Below, one piece after another: positions 1 through 8,563 of a stretch of 42,780 nt of DNA. This DNA is from Verrucomicrobiales bacterium (lineage in GTDB: Bacteria; Verrucomicrobiota; Verrucomicrobiia; Limisphaerales; JAQGOY01). Numbering within the stretch: the stretch's first letter is position 1; every line of letters begins with the position of its first letter. The notes below the pieces were generated by a model, which did not search any database, had not been told where the DNA came from, and was given only the letters and a program-made list of their open reading frames with translations. The position numbers and the translations under genes were made by a program. The stretch covers positions 1 to 42,780 of the forward strand of contig JAQGOY010000178.1 in assembly GCA_028293375.1 (NCBI GenBank), in the 5' to 3' direction.

Positions 1-157
1 CACGCCTGGACAGATTTGCTCGGCGGTGGGGTTGCTGGCGGAAGGAGAGGCCAAAACAGATGATGAAATCCGCGAGCTGATGAGTGGGAATATCTGCCGT
101 TGCGGCGCGTACGAAAACATCGTGGCAGCGATACAGGAAGCCCGAGCTGAGGCTTAA
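1..157 (+). CDS. paoA: Aldehyde oxidoreductase 2Fe-2S subunit (PaoA/YagT-like), C-terminal end only
   Basis: The frame is open from the window edge (first full codon at base 2) and stops at TAA 155-157. It gives about 51 residues beginning TPGQICSAVGLLAEGE and containing NICRCGAY. These are the end of the CxxC...CTPGQ and CRCG cysteine motifs that bind the second [2Fe-2S] cluster in small subunits of the xanthine dehydrogenase family. The wording is closest to the E. coli PaoA/YagT type. The N-terminal ferredoxin-like domain and any Tat signal lie outside the window, so export cannot be judged. It sits 23 bases upstream of the FAD subunit and is the first visible gene of a pao-type operon. 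It would pass electrons between the molybdenum centre and FAD. Confidence 0.9.
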   Translation, partial: TPGQICSAVGLLAEGEAKTDDEIRELMSGNICRCGAYENIVAAIQEARAEA

Positions 158-180
158 GCGATTTTTAAAGAGAGCACCCA

Positions 181-1167
181 ATGAAGCCATTCACTTTTAT
201 TCGCGCCAATGAAGCACGCATTGCCATGCACGCAACGCAGCAAAATTCATCCGGAAAAATCATCGCCGGAGGAACGAACCTGCTCGATTTGATGAAACTG
301 GAGATAGAAACCCCCGAACAACTTATAGACATCAATCTTCTTCCCATGAAGAAAATCGAAGTGTTGCCGGACGGAGCACTGCGGATTGGAGCACTGGTTC
401 GAAACAGCGACCTGGCCTATCATCCAATAGTTCGGAAAAAATATGTGGTGCTTTCAGAAGCGCTGTTGTCAGGTGCATCTCCGCAACTAAGAAACATGGC
501 GACAGTGGGAGGCAACCTGATGCAGCGAACGCGGTGTCCTTATTTCTACGACACAGTCTTTCCCTGCAACAAGCGAGTTCCCGGCTCCGGATGCGCCGCG
601 ATGGATGGGTACAATCGCAGCCACGCCATCCTGGGCACGAGCAACCAATGCATTGCCACCCATCCATCGGACATGTGCGTGGCCTTAAGTGCACTGGACG
701 CGGTGGTGCGAGTGAGTGGGCTAAACGGCGAAAGGACCATCCCGGTGGTCGATTTCCACCTGGTTCCGGGGGAGTCTCCAGACAAAGAAACGAGGCTGGA
801 AAAGGGAGAGATCATTACCTCGGTGGAGATTCCGGCGGTAGCCATGGGAACGAAATCAAGATACCTCAAAGTCAGGGACCGGGCTTCGTATGAATTCGCT
901 TTGGCATCAGCAGCAGTGGTTTTGGAAATGAATGGTGGAACCATACAAAAGGCAAAAATCGCATTCGGAGGAATTGCAACAAAACCGTGGCGGGCATCGC
1001 AAGCAGAGCAGGCCCTGAAAGGGGCGAGATTGGAAGAGGCGGCGTTCCAATCGGCAGCGGCAGCAGCACTGCAGGAGGCGAAGCCGCGGAAGTTCAACGG
1101 ATTCAAAGTAGAGTTGGCAAAAAGAACCCTGATCCGCGCTTTAAAAATAACAGGAGGAGTGGCATGA
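181..1167 (+). CDS. paoB: Aldehyde oxidoreductase FAD-binding subunit (PaoB/YagS-like)
   Basis: A 328-residue protein of the molybdopterin dehydrogenase FAD-binding (PCMH-type) family. The FAD site is visible as IIAGGTNLLDLMK near residues 27-39 and ATVGGNLMQR near 106-115. It is followed by an insert with four cysteines, C119, C129, C138 and C157 (CPYFYD, CNKRVPGSGC, SNQCIATHPSDM). This insert is the hallmark of PaoB-type subunits, in which it binds an extra [4Fe-4S] cluster. The CO dehydrogenase medium C-terminal domain follows. The gene overlaps the next one by the ATGA pattern at 1164-1167, so translation is probably coupled. It is the middle subunit of the electron path from molybdenum to FAD. 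Identity is strong; the physiological aldehyde is unknown. Confidence 0.93.
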   Translation: MKPFTFIRANEARIAMHATQQNSSGKIIAGGTNLLDLMKLEIETPEQLIDINLLPMKKIEVLPDGALRIGALVRNSDLAYHPIVRKKYVVLSEALLSGASPQLRNMATVGGNLMQRTRCPYFYDTVFPCNKRVPGSGCAAMDGYNRSHAILGTSNQCIATHPSDMCVALSALDAVVRVSGLNGERTIPVVDFHLVPGESPDKETRLEKGEIITSVEIPAVAMGTKSRYLKVRDRASYEFALASAAVVLEMNGGTIQKAKIAFGGIATKPWRASQAEQALKGARLEEAAFQSAAAAALQEAKPRKFNGFKVELAKRTLIRALKITGGVA

Positions 1168-3479
1168 ACGCGATCATTGGCAAACCTGTGGGGCGAGTTG
1201 ACGGTCGACTGAAAGTGACCGGGGGAGCCCGGTATGCGGCGGATTTCCAACGAGCGAACCTGGCATACGGTTACTGCCTGCAAAGCTCGATAACGAAAGG
1301 GCGCATTCTTTCCATCGACACCCAGGCTGCGGAGGCTGTCCCTGGTGTGCTGGGAGTCCTAACTTATAAAAATGCCCCCCGCCTGAAAAAACCCGAGCAA
1401 AGCGAAACCGTCCAGGACAGCAAAGTATCCGAGTCCAATCTGCTGCCGCTGCAGGATGAAAATATTTATTACGACGGACAACATGTGGCAGTGGTGATTG
1501 CCGATACATTTGAGCGAGCTCGCGACACGGCCAACCTGGTGAAAGTGGTTTATACGGAAGAGAAACCGGTCTTTGAGATTGAACAGGCAATAAACGAAGC
1601 GATCCCGGCGAAGCAGAGTTTTGGCCGGAAAATGCAGGTCAAACGAGGAGAGCCAGAGGAAGCATTCAATGGTGCTGAAAAAAAATCTGACCAAACTTAT
1701 ACCACTACTGTTTATCATCATAACCCAATGGAACCTCATGCCACGATTGCGGAATGGAACGGGGAAAAACTAACCCTCTACGATGCAACGCAATGGGTCC
1801 AGGGAACGCAGAAAGCAGTGGCGAAACTACTCGACATACCGATTAAGAATGTACGAGTAATCAGCCATTTCGTGGGCGGCGGATTTGGTTGCAAAGGTTT
1901 TTTATGGGCCCATCCTGTGCTGGCGGCGATGGCAGCCAAAAAGGTTGGGCGACCGGTCAAGATTGTCCTTTCGCGACAGCAGATGTTTACCTCCAATGGC
2001 CACCGAGGGCGCACACTTCAACAAGTGGCACTGGGCGCAAACGGGGAAGGAAAACTAACTTCCGTGCGGCATCTCACGACAACGCAAACTTCAATGGTCG
2101 AAGATTTTGCAGAGCCGTGCGGCATGTCGACGCGACTGATTTATGCCAGTCCAAACCTGGAGATGGCCCATAAACTGGTGCGATTAAATACAGGGACGCC
2201 CTGCCCCACCCGAGCCCCGGGAGAGGCACCAGGCACTTATGCCATGGAAGCGGCGATGGATGAATTGGCATACCAGCTTCGAATCGATCCCATTCAACTT
2301 CGACTCCTCAATTACGCGGAAGTGAATCCTCACGATGGGAAACAGTGGTCGAGCAAAAACCTGAAGGAATGCTATCAACGCGGGGCCGAAGCGATCGGTT
2401 GGCAGGAAAGAAAACCAGAACCGGGATTGACGAAGGAAGGAGAGTTTCTGGTCGGCTACGGGATGGCGACTGCGACTTATCCGTGCAACAGAAGCCCGGC
2501 TTCAGCAAGGGTGCAAATATTTTCGGACGGACATGCCGTGGCAGCGAGTTGCACTCAAGACATTGGAACGGGCACTTACACGATTATGACCCAGATAGCG
2601 GCAGAAGCGCTGGGGTTGCCGGTGGAAAAGGTGGAATTCAAACTGGGCGATTCCGATCTGCCCAATGCGCCGGTTTCTGGCGGCTCACAAACAGCAGCGA
2701 GCGTGGGCTCGGCCGTGCAGGCAGCGGCGCTGGAAGCAAAAGCAAAAATAATAGAACTTGCAATCGGAGACAAGAAATCACCGTTGAGCCAAAAGACGAA
2801 AGAATCGATCGAAGTGGAAAATGGGAGATTGTTCGTGAAAGATGAACCGGGACGCGGGGAAACGTATGCGCAGATCCTGGCCCGGAATCGAGTGCCAAAG
2901 ATAGAAGCAGAATGCACGACAAAGGTGTCCACTCGCGAAACAGAAAAAGGCGAAGAGGGGGAGAAAAAGCAAGATTCGGAGGAAGACAAAACGGGAGGTT
3001 GCTGGGCTGCATCAAGCGACGAAGAAATAGAAAGGAAACCGTATTCGTTTCATTCCTTCGGCGCCCAGTTCGCCAAAGTGCTGGTGGACCCTATGATTGG
3101 CAAAGTCAGGGTGGTAAAGTTTGCCAGTGTGATGGATATCGGCACGGTGCTGAACACCAAGATGGCCGAAAACCAGATTCGCGGTGGAATCATCTTCGGA
3201 TTGGGGATGGCCTTGATGGAGCATACTGTTTTCGATCCTGTGCGCGGCCGCATTGTTACCCGGGACCTTGCCAATTATCACGTCCCGGTAAATGCAGATG
3301 TGCCTCCCATCGAAGTCCAGTTCATCAACAAACCAGACCTGCGGGTCAGCCCCATAGGAGCCAGAGGGGCGGGTGAAATTGGAATCACAGGAGCCGTGGC
3401 AGCGATAGCCAATGCTGTTTTCCACGCTACTGGCAAACGGATTCGCGAACTGCCCATCACGCCGGATAAGTTAATTTAA
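1164..3479 (+). CDS. paoC: Aldehyde oxidoreductase molybdenum-binding subunit (PaoC/YagR-like)
   Basis: A 771-residue large subunit of the xanthine oxidase family. The ATG at 1164 is preferred to an upstream in-frame start because it has a good ribosome site (AGGAGGAG at 1152-1159), overlaps the paoB stop, and opens with IGKPVGRVDGRLKVTGGARY, the usual N-terminus. Molybdopterin-contact regions are visible (GGGFGCKGF, TRAPGEAPGTYAMEA, GSQTAASVGSA). The catalytic glutamate is most likely E738 in GARGAGEIG near the C-terminus. A highly charged Lys/Glu/Asp-rich stretch with one Cys (about residues 590-620, DNA 2935-3030) interrupts the domain and looks like an expanded surface loop. The downstream XdhC and MocA-like genes suggest a sulfurated cytosine-dinucleotide cofactor. 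Confidence 0.94.
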   Translation: MNAIIGKPVGRVDGRLKVTGGARYAADFQRANLAYGYCLQSSITKGRILSIDTQAAEAVPGVLGVLTYKNAPRLKKPEQSETVQDSKVSESNLLPLQDENIYYDGQHVAVVIADTFERARDTANLVKVVYTEEKPVFEIEQAINEAIPAKQSFGRKMQVKRGEPEEAFNGAEKKSDQTYTTTVYHHNPMEPHATIAEWNGEKLTLYDATQWVQGTQKAVAKLLDIPIKNVRVISHFVGGGFGCKGFLWAHPVLAAMAAKKVGRPVKIVLSRQQMFTSNGHRGRTLQQVALGANGEGKLTSVRHLTTTQTSMVEDFAEPCGMSTRLIYASPNLEMAHKLVRLNTGTPCPTRAPGEAPGTYAMEAAMDELAYQLRIDPIQLRLLNYAEVNPHDGKQWSSKNLKECYQRGAEAIGWQERKPEPGLTKEGEFLVGYGMATATYPCNRSPASARVQIFSDGHAVAASCTQDIGTGTYTIMTQIAAEALGLPVEKVEFKLGDSDLPNAPVSGGSQTAASVGSAVQAAALEAKAKIIELAIGDKKSPLSQKTKESIEVENGRLFVKDEPGRGETYAQILARNRVPKIEAECTTKVSTRETEKGEEGEKKQDSEEDKTGGCWAASSDEEIERKPYSFHSFGAQFAKVLVDPMIGKVRVVKFASVMDIGTVLNTKMAENQIRGGIIFGLGMALMEHTVFDPVRGRIVTRDLANYHVPVNADVPPIEVQFINKPDLRVSPIGARGAGEIGITGAVAAIANAVFHATGKRIRELPITPDKLI

Positions 3480-3524
3480 TTTTCACAATCGTTTGTTAAT
3501 ATCAATATAATTGGAATAACCATT

Positions 3525-4727
3525 ATGAAGGAATTAACCGGCATTATTGAAATGCGAGGGATTCATCGGGACAAAACCCTGGCACTTGCCACGGTGGTGC
3601 AGACTGAAGGATCGAGTTATCGCAGGCCTGGAGCAAGGATGCTGATACTTCCCGATGGAAGGACAGTTGGCTCCGTCAGTGGGGGTTGCCTGGAGCGAAA
3701 CGTGGTGTTCCATGCACTGGAGGTAATCGCGAGCAGGAAACCGGTGGTTTTGACTTTTGATACCACGAACGAAGAAGACATTGCTTATGGAGCCGGGCTG
3801 GGATGCAGAGGAGTTATCCATATTTTGGTGGAATGCATTCATCCCCTTCCGACAGGCAAGAAAGATCGAGCCGATTTGATCGACTTCTTTGAAAATGTCA
3901 TTGATCGACGGGAAAGCGGAGTGATTGCGACTGTGATTCGAGCTGAGGGCACGGGAGTCACCCAGGTTGGAGACCGGTTGTTGCTTCAGCCAAGCGAAAC
4001 GCCCCAGTGGCAGGGAAATTTTGAATTCGAACACCAAATTCAATTGATGGCCGAAGCGGAGGAAATGCTCGGGAGCAATCGCTCGAAGGTTATTTCCTGC
4101 ACGAATGAAAGCGAGCAACTGGAAGTATTCCTGGAGGTGGCACAAGCGCCCACACCTTTGGTGATATTCGGGGCAGGTTATGACGCACTCCCTCTTGTGC
4201 GACTGGCCAAAGAAGTAGGGTATCATGTGACGGTGGTTGATCGTCGGCCCTCCTATGCGACGCGAGAACGATTTCCCGAAGCGGACATGATCCTACTGGC
4301 GAACACAGAAGGACTGCCGGAAGGATTGATCCTGGATGAGAAAGCCTCGGTGGTGATCATGTCACATAATTATTTAACCGACCTGGCCTTCCTGCGCGAA
4401 GTGCTTTCAGTTCCTCTTCGTTATGCGGGCTTGATGGGTCCGAGAAAAAGGGCGGAAAAGATGTTCGCTGAACTTGAAGAAGACGAAAATGTTCCACTGC
4501 ATCGCTGGTCGCAACTGCACAATCCTGTGGGGCTGGATATTGGAGCAGATGGCCCCGAACAAATAGCAATCTCCATCCTGGCGGAGATCCAGGCAAATAT
4601 GGCCGGCCACACGGGCGGATTTTTGCGGGAGAAAAAAGGACCGATTCACGTGCCACGACAAATGGAGTCAATGAGCACGACAAGAATGGTCCCAACGGAA
4701 AGCGAGAAAGAATTTTGCCCGGCATAG
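3525..4727 (+). CDS. paoD: XdhC/CoxI family molybdenum-cofactor maturation protein (PaoD-like)
   Basis: A 400-residue XdhC-type protein. The N-terminal XdhC_CoxI domain (VVQTEGSSYRRPGARM, GSVSGGCLE, GCRGVIHIL) is followed from about residue 205 by a Rossmann domain (VIFGAGYDALPLVRLAKE, then VTVVDRRPSYATRERFP) and the closing YAGLMGPRKRAEKM motif. Such proteins bind the molybdenum cofactor, promote its sulfuration and hand it to the apo-enzyme. PaoD does this for PaoABC, and XdhC for xanthine dehydrogenase. It lies 45 bases after paoC and overlaps the following mocA-like gene, so it is almost certainly the dedicated chaperone for this enzyme. The length is normal for a two-domain XdhC. The last 40 residues, rich in Met and Thr, are not part of the core domain. 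Confidence 0.9.
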   Translation: MKELTGIIEMRGIHRDKTLALATVVQTEGSSYRRPGARMLILPDGRTVGSVSGGCLERNVVFHALEVIASRKPVVLTFDTTNEEDIAYGAGLGCRGVIHILVECIHPLPTGKKDRADLIDFFENVIDRRESGVIATVIRAEGTGVTQVGDRLLLQPSETPQWQGNFEFEHQIQLMAEAEEMLGSNRSKVISCTNESEQLEVFLEVAQAPTPLVIFGAGYDALPLVRLAKEVGYHVTVVDRRPSYATRERFPEADMILLANTEGLPEGLILDEKASVVIMSHNYLTDLAFLREVLSVPLRYAGLMGPRKRAEKMFAELEEDENVPLHRWSQLHNPVGLDIGADGPEQIAISILAEIQANMAGHTGGFLREKKGPIHVPRQMESMSTTRMVPTESEKEFCPA

Positions 4728-5311
4728 GCCTGATGATTCTGGCAGCAGGGGCTTCCACCCGATTGGGAAGGCCGAAGCAGTTGCTGGAATATAGGCAAAA
4801 AAGCCTGCTGCGCCACGCAGTGGAAACAGCCATAGATTCCAGATGCAACCGAGTTGTTGTAGTTCTTGGCGGCAATTCCGAAAAAATGATTTCCGAACTG
4901 AAGGGGTTGGCTGTTCTTTCGGTGACCAACGCGGAATGGGAGAGTGGGATGAGTTCCTCTATTCGCGCGGGATTGAAGGCTTTGGTGGCGAATGAGCCTT
5001 CCATGGAGGGAGTGATCATTATGCTATGTGATCAACCTTTGCTTTCGACCGATACGATCAACAGTATGATTGATCGATTTCGACTGACGGGGAATGGAAT
5101 TGTTGCCAGCGATTATGGGGGGACGATAGGTGTTCCAGCGCTTTTCAGCAGAACCTATTTATCTGAGCTAGAATCGTTGGGCGATAAAAGTGGCGCCAAA
5201 CAGCTATTGAAAAGATACGCGGCTGAGGTCGCGAAGGTCACCTTTCCGGAGGGAGAGTTCGACATTGATGTGGAGGAGGATTACGAGCGGCTCAAAGCAT
5301 GGCAAGGCTGA
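4715..5311 (+). CDS. mocA: MocA-like molybdenum cofactor cytidylyltransferase (NTP transferase)
   Basis: A 198-residue nucleotidyltransferase with the signature LAAGASTRLGRPKQLL near residues 9-24 and the metal-binding MLCDQPLL. It also has GVPALFS and GAKQLLKRY, all typical of the MobA/MocA family. MocA transfers CMP from CTP to the molybdopterin phosphate, giving the dinucleotide form used by the xanthine-oxidase-type enzyme encoded upstream. The TTG at 4715 is chosen over the ATG at 4733 because the later start would cut off the first beta strand (IGLMILAAG). It overlaps the XdhC gene by 13 bases. A MobA-type (GTP) specificity is less likely given the operon. Confidence 0.87.
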   Translation: MPGIGLMILAAGASTRLGRPKQLLEYRQKSLLRHAVETAIDSRCNRVVVVLGGNSEKMISELKGLAVLSVTNAEWESGMSSSIRAGLKALVANEPSMEGVIIMLCDQPLLSTDTINSMIDRFRLTGNGIVASDYGGTIGVPALFSRTYLSELESLGDKSGAKQLLKRYAAEVAKVTFPEGEFDIDVEEDYERLKAWQG

Positions 5312-5408
5312 CTTGCTTTAAAGAGCGATGAAATTCTTCGAGGTGGCTATTTTCGGGTTCAAAAACCTGTTGTGCGGTGTTTTCACTTTGTTAAGCTAGC
5401 CAGACCAA

Positions 5409-5771
5409 ATGAGCTTTTATGATAAGCTGAAGTTTAACGGGGATGGATTAATCCCTGCGATCATCCAGGAGAATGGAACAGGCCGTGTTCTGATGATGGC
5501 CTGGATGAACCGTGAGTCGCTGGAAAAAACGGTGGAAACTGGCAAGACGTGGTTCTGGAGCCGTTCCCGGAAGAAATTCTGGTTAAAAGGCGAGACGAGC
5601 GGTCATTTTCAGGTAGTTAAAGATATTGCCTTCGACTGCGATGGAGACACTCTGCTTCTACAAGTGGAACAATCCGGGGCGGCCTGCCATGAGAACTACA
5701 AATCGTGCTTTTTCCGTTCCGTGACGGAGGATGGGACCGAGGACAAAATCACCGAGGAAAAAGTAGCGTAA
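5409..5771 (+). CDS. hisI: Phosphoribosyl-AMP cyclohydrolase
   Basis: A 120-residue stand-alone HisI, the third step of histidine synthesis, which opens the adenine ring of phosphoribosyl-AMP. Visible family motifs are [36 protein letters not shown], the metal-binding DCDGDTLLL, and the zinc cysteines in [12 protein letters not shown]. Length and motif order match monofunctional HisI; no HisE (pyrophosphohydrolase) domain is fused. No other his gene is in the window, so the pathway genes are scattered in this genome. The 97 bases before it hold no clear terminator or promoter. trpE lies nearby, but nothing shows joint control. Confidence 0.95.
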   Translation: MSFYDKLKFNGDGLIPAIIQENGTGRVLMMAWMNRESLEKTVETGKTWFWSRSRKKFWLKGETSGHFQVVKDIAFDCDGDTLLLQVEQSGAACHENYKSCFFRSVTEDGTEDKITEEKVA

Positions 5772-5786
5772 CGGTTACTGAAGGTC

Positions 5787-6311
5787 GTGGAAGATCGCGT
5801 TCTATTTTGGAGTCTCGAGTACAAGATTGATTTGTTGATCCTGCTTTTGGGCCGGGGAATGGATTTTTTGAGCACCTGGGTGGCGACGCCCAACCTGGCG
5901 CTTGAAGGCAACCCGCTGATGAAAAAGGCGGGATGGAAGTTGGGCGGCCTGATTAACGTGGCGCTGGTGATAGTATTTTCATTTTCACCTTCGAGTTCGA
6001 TCATGCTTTGCAGCACGAGCCTGTTGGTAGCAGGGCGAAATTTCCAAGGCGCATGGCTTATGCGAACGATGGGTGAAGAGGGATACCGGGAATGGTTCGT
6101 GGGGCAAATGATGCAAACTAAAAAAACGCTGTTCCTGCTTTGTCTGGGAGGACAAACGTTTCCTGTTTTGCTGCTTGGAGCGTGCCTGGTTTATTTTTCC
6201 TACGGGGTCCTTGTACCGACGTGCATAGGACTGGGAATGATAGGATATGCCATTGCAATATTATTCTTTACCATCCTGTCAATCTGGCGCATTAGAAAGT
6301 TAATGGCATAA
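5787..6311 (+). CDS. Small integral membrane protein of unknown function
   Basis: A 174-residue hydrophobic protein with about four to five predicted membrane segments (near residues 12-28, 52-80, 112-132, 135-170). The N-terminal pattern D-L-L-I-L-L-L-G-R-G-MDFLSTW followed by EGNPLMKK resembles small membrane proteins of the DUF5658 kind, but this match is from memory and weak. The likely start is the GTG at 5787, 16 bases after hisI, with GAAGG at 5780-5784. The stop is 3 bases before trpE, so it is probably co-transcribed with hisI and trpE. No catalytic motif is visible and no function is proposed. Confidence 0.7.
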   Translation: MEDRVLFWSLEYKIDLLILLLGRGMDFLSTWVATPNLALEGNPLMKKAGWKLGGLINVALVIVFSFSPSSSIMLCSTSLLVAGRNFQGAWLMRTMGEEGYREWFVGQMMQTKKTLFLLCLGGQTFPVLLLGACLVYFSYGVLVPTCIGLGMIGYAIAILFFTILSIWRIRKLMA

Positions 6312-6314
6312 CGT

Positions 6315-7862
6315 ATGTATTTACCTTCAGCAGAGGACTTTATTCAACTTGCCAGCCAGGGGAACCTGATCCCTGTGTCGCGCCGCATCCTGGCAGACTT
6401 CGAGACGCCGCTTTCCGCCTACAGAAAAATACGGGGACAAGGGGAATCGTTTTTGTTCGAATCAGTCGAGGGTGGCGAGCACATTGGCAGATATTCCTTC
6501 GTGGGTTGCAACCCTAGGTCCATCATTCGGCAGATTGGGAACCAGGTGGAAGTGCTGGTGGAAGGCAAGGTGACAGAAAGCTACACGGTAGGACCAGACG
6601 GGCAGGGTGAAAACCAGGTGCGGGACGGGCTGGTGGTGGTGGAAAAAGTAATGGGCCGGTTCAAACCCGTTTCAGTGCCGGGCCTTTCCCGGTTTACCGG
6701 CGGAGCGGTGGGATTCATTGGGTATGAATTCATCCACGATGTGGAGCCGGTGGTGCTGAAACCAGCGGGGGACGACCTTAAAACACCGACATTATATTTT
6801 ATCATTGCGGATGAATTATTGATTTTCGACAGGGTTAATCAAACTCTCACCATCCTGGTCAATGCAATCCTGGAGCCCGGATCATCACCAGGAGTGGCCT
6901 ACGAAAATGCAGTGGGGGAAATCGAACGATTATTGAGCCTACTGGAGCTTCCATCGGAACATTTCCCGGTGAGCATTCCAGCAGAGGCGCCGGACGTCGA
7001 TTTTGTATCCAATGTTTCGAAGGAGCGCTTTTTTGCCAATGTCAACAAGGCGAAAGAATATATCCTTTCGGGCGATATCATCCAGGTGGTGGGTTCGCAA
7101 AGATTTTCTGCCGAATTCAAAGCGACCGCGCTGGACCTGTTTCGAGCAGCGCGATCAATAAATCCGTCGCCCTACATGTTCCTGTTGGAGTTGGAGGGAT
7201 TCTCACTGGTAGGGGCTTCACCGGAAATCCATGTGCGTTGCGAGGATCAGAGGGTGGAAATCAGGCCGATTGCAGGGACACGGGCACGGGGCAAAACGCC
7301 GGCCGAGGATAAAATGAACGAGGAGCAACTGTTGGCGGATCCGAAAGAGCGGGCGGAGCATGTCATGCTGGTGGATTTGGCGCGCAACGACCTTGGGAGA
7401 GTTTGCAATTATGGATCGGTGGTGGTGAAAGACCTTATGACCATCGAACGATACAGCCATGTGATGCATATTGTGTCGCAGGTGGAAGGAGACCTTGCGC
7501 AGAACAGCACGCCGTATGAACTGATAAGAGCGACTTTTCCGGCAGGAACGCTAAGCGGAGCTCCAAAAATAAGAGCGATGCAAATCATTTCGGAGCTCGA
7601 GCAAACCCAGCGCGGTCCTTACGGTGGGTGCGTGGGATATTTTTCCTTCAGCGGGAACCTGGATTGCTGCATCACGATTCGCACCGCATTGCTGAAAGAT
7701 GGAAAAGTACATGTGCAGGCTGGGGGAGGATGGGTCAACGATTCGACACCGGAGGGGGAATATCAGGAGACAATCAACAAGGCAAAGGCGATGATTAAAG
7801 CGGTCGCGCTGGCGGAATCATTTCACGAGCAGGACCTGGCGAGAGAAACGGGGAGATCATGA
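6315..7862 (+). CDS. trpE: Anthranilate synthase component I
   Basis: A 515-residue TrpE, which converts chorismate to anthranilate using ammonia supplied by a TrpG partner. The N-terminal domain carries FLFESVEGGEHIGRYSF near residues 44-60, equivalent to the LLES tryptophan-feedback site with its serine kept, so feedback inhibition is expected. The chorismate-binding domain follows: IRPIAGTRARG, LVDLARNDLGRV, GTLSGAPKIRAM, GGCVGYFSFSGNLDCCI and QAGGGWVNDSTPE. Length is normal. No trpG or other trp gene is visible, so the glutamine amidotransferase must be elsewhere. The stop overlaps the start of the kinase-like gene that follows (ATGA at 7859-7862), which places a biosynthetic gene in one transcription unit with the kinase pair. 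Confidence 0.96.
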   Translation: MYLPSAEDFIQLASQGNLIPVSRRILADFETPLSAYRKIRGQGESFLFESVEGGEHIGRYSFVGCNPRSIIRQIGNQVEVLVEGKVTESYTVGPDGQGENQVRDGLVVVEKVMGRFKPVSVPGLSRFTGGAVGFIGYEFIHDVEPVVLKPAGDDLKTPTLYFIIADELLIFDRVNQTLTILVNAILEPGSSPGVAYENAVGEIERLLSLLELPSEHFPVSIPAEAPDVDFVSNVSKERFFANVNKAKEYILSGDIIQVVGSQRFSAEFKATALDLFRAARSINPSPYMFLLELEGFSLVGASPEIHVRCEDQRVEIRPIAGTRARGKTPAEDKMNEEQLLADPKERAEHVMLVDLARNDLGRVCNYGSVVVKDLMTIERYSHVMHIVSQVEGDLAQNSTPYELIRATFPAGTLSGAPKIRAMQIISELEQTQRGPYGGCVGYFSFSGNLDCCITIRTALLKDGKVHVQAGGGWVNDSTPEGEYQETINKAKAMIKAVALAESFHEQDLARETGRS

Positions 7863-8563
7863 TGAAAACGTTCGCTGAATTGGGATTTCCAGGAAGATTG
7901 ATTGCTGTTGAAGGACTGGATGGCTCCGGCAAATCAACCCAAATTTACCTTTTGAAAAGGTGGCTTGAAATCCAAGGGCTGAAGGTTTTTTTCAGTGAAT
8001 GGAATTCCTCTGAACTGGTAAAGGCGGCGACGAGCAAAGGAAAGAAAAGGGAACTTCTTTCGCCAACGACTTTCAGCCTGATCCATGCGACCGATTTTGC
8101 AGATCGATACGAGCGACAGCTGGAACCTCTTCTCAGGGCAGGTTATATTGTGCTGTGCGATCGCTATATATTCACGGCATTTGCGCGGGACACGGTGCGA
8201 GGGTGTCCGCAGGAGTGGGTGAGAGGGGTTTACGATTTCGCGCCGATGCCGGACATGACATTCTTTTTCAAGGCGAACCTGGAAGTTTCGCTGCAGAGAA
8301 TCCTGGATGGCAGGCCGCAATTGAAATATTTCGAGGCAGGAATGGATTTGCGACTTTCGACCGATCCGTATGAGAGCTTTCGAATTTTTCAGGGGCGGAT
8401 TCTCGAGCAATATCTGGCGTTGAGCACTGAATTTCGGTTCATACTGATGGATGGGAATCAACCGATAGAAACACAACAAACATTGGTGAGGAAACTGGTG
8501 ACGGCGCGAATAGACCTGCAAAGCTTTGCGACGGACGCCCATTCCAAAAAACGTAAAGTGTGA
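7859..8563 (+). CDS. Thymidylate-kinase-like P-loop kinase, first of a tandem pair
   Basis: A 234-residue P-loop kinase with an intact Walker A (VEGLDGSGKSTQ, residues 17-28, Lys at 25) and a DRY motif (LCDRYIFTAFARD, near 99-111). The fold resembles thymidylate kinase. However, the segment after DRY is FTAFARDTVRG rather than the DSTLAYQ-like stretch of true TMKs. The lid region also differs, reading GRPQLKYFEAGMDLRLSTD. Substrate is therefore uncertain and need not be dTMP. The end carries a basic tail (SKKRKV). The gene overlaps trpE upstream and its paralogue downstream (GTGA at 8560-8563), so the two products are probably made together and may form a complex. Confidence 0.85.
   Translation: MMKTFAELGFPGRLIAVEGLDGSGKSTQIYLLKRWLEIQGLKVFFSEWNSSELVKAATSKGKKRELLSPTTFSLIHATDFADRYERQLEPLLRAGYIVLCDRYIFTAFARDTVRGCPQEWVRGVYDFAPMPDMTFFFKANLEVSLQRILDGRPQLKYFEAGMDLRLSTDPYESFRIFQGRILEQYLALSTEFRFILMDGNQPIETQQTLVRKLVTARIDLQSFATDAHSKKRKV

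Noticed and set aside
987-1163. Upstream in-frame extension of paoC.
   Set aside because: It lies inside paoB, and the ATG at 1164 has a strong ribosome site and the family's normal N-terminus.
546-1283. Long open frame on the minus strand opposite paoB and the start of paoC (245 codons).
   Set aside because: It runs antisense to two genes with clear family motifs, has no recognisable domain, and such antisense frames are common in this base composition.
5285-5305. Possible sigma-54 site before hisI (TGGCAAG then TTGCT).
   Set aside because: GG and GC are 12 bases apart instead of 10, and the sequence lies in the end of the mocA-like gene.
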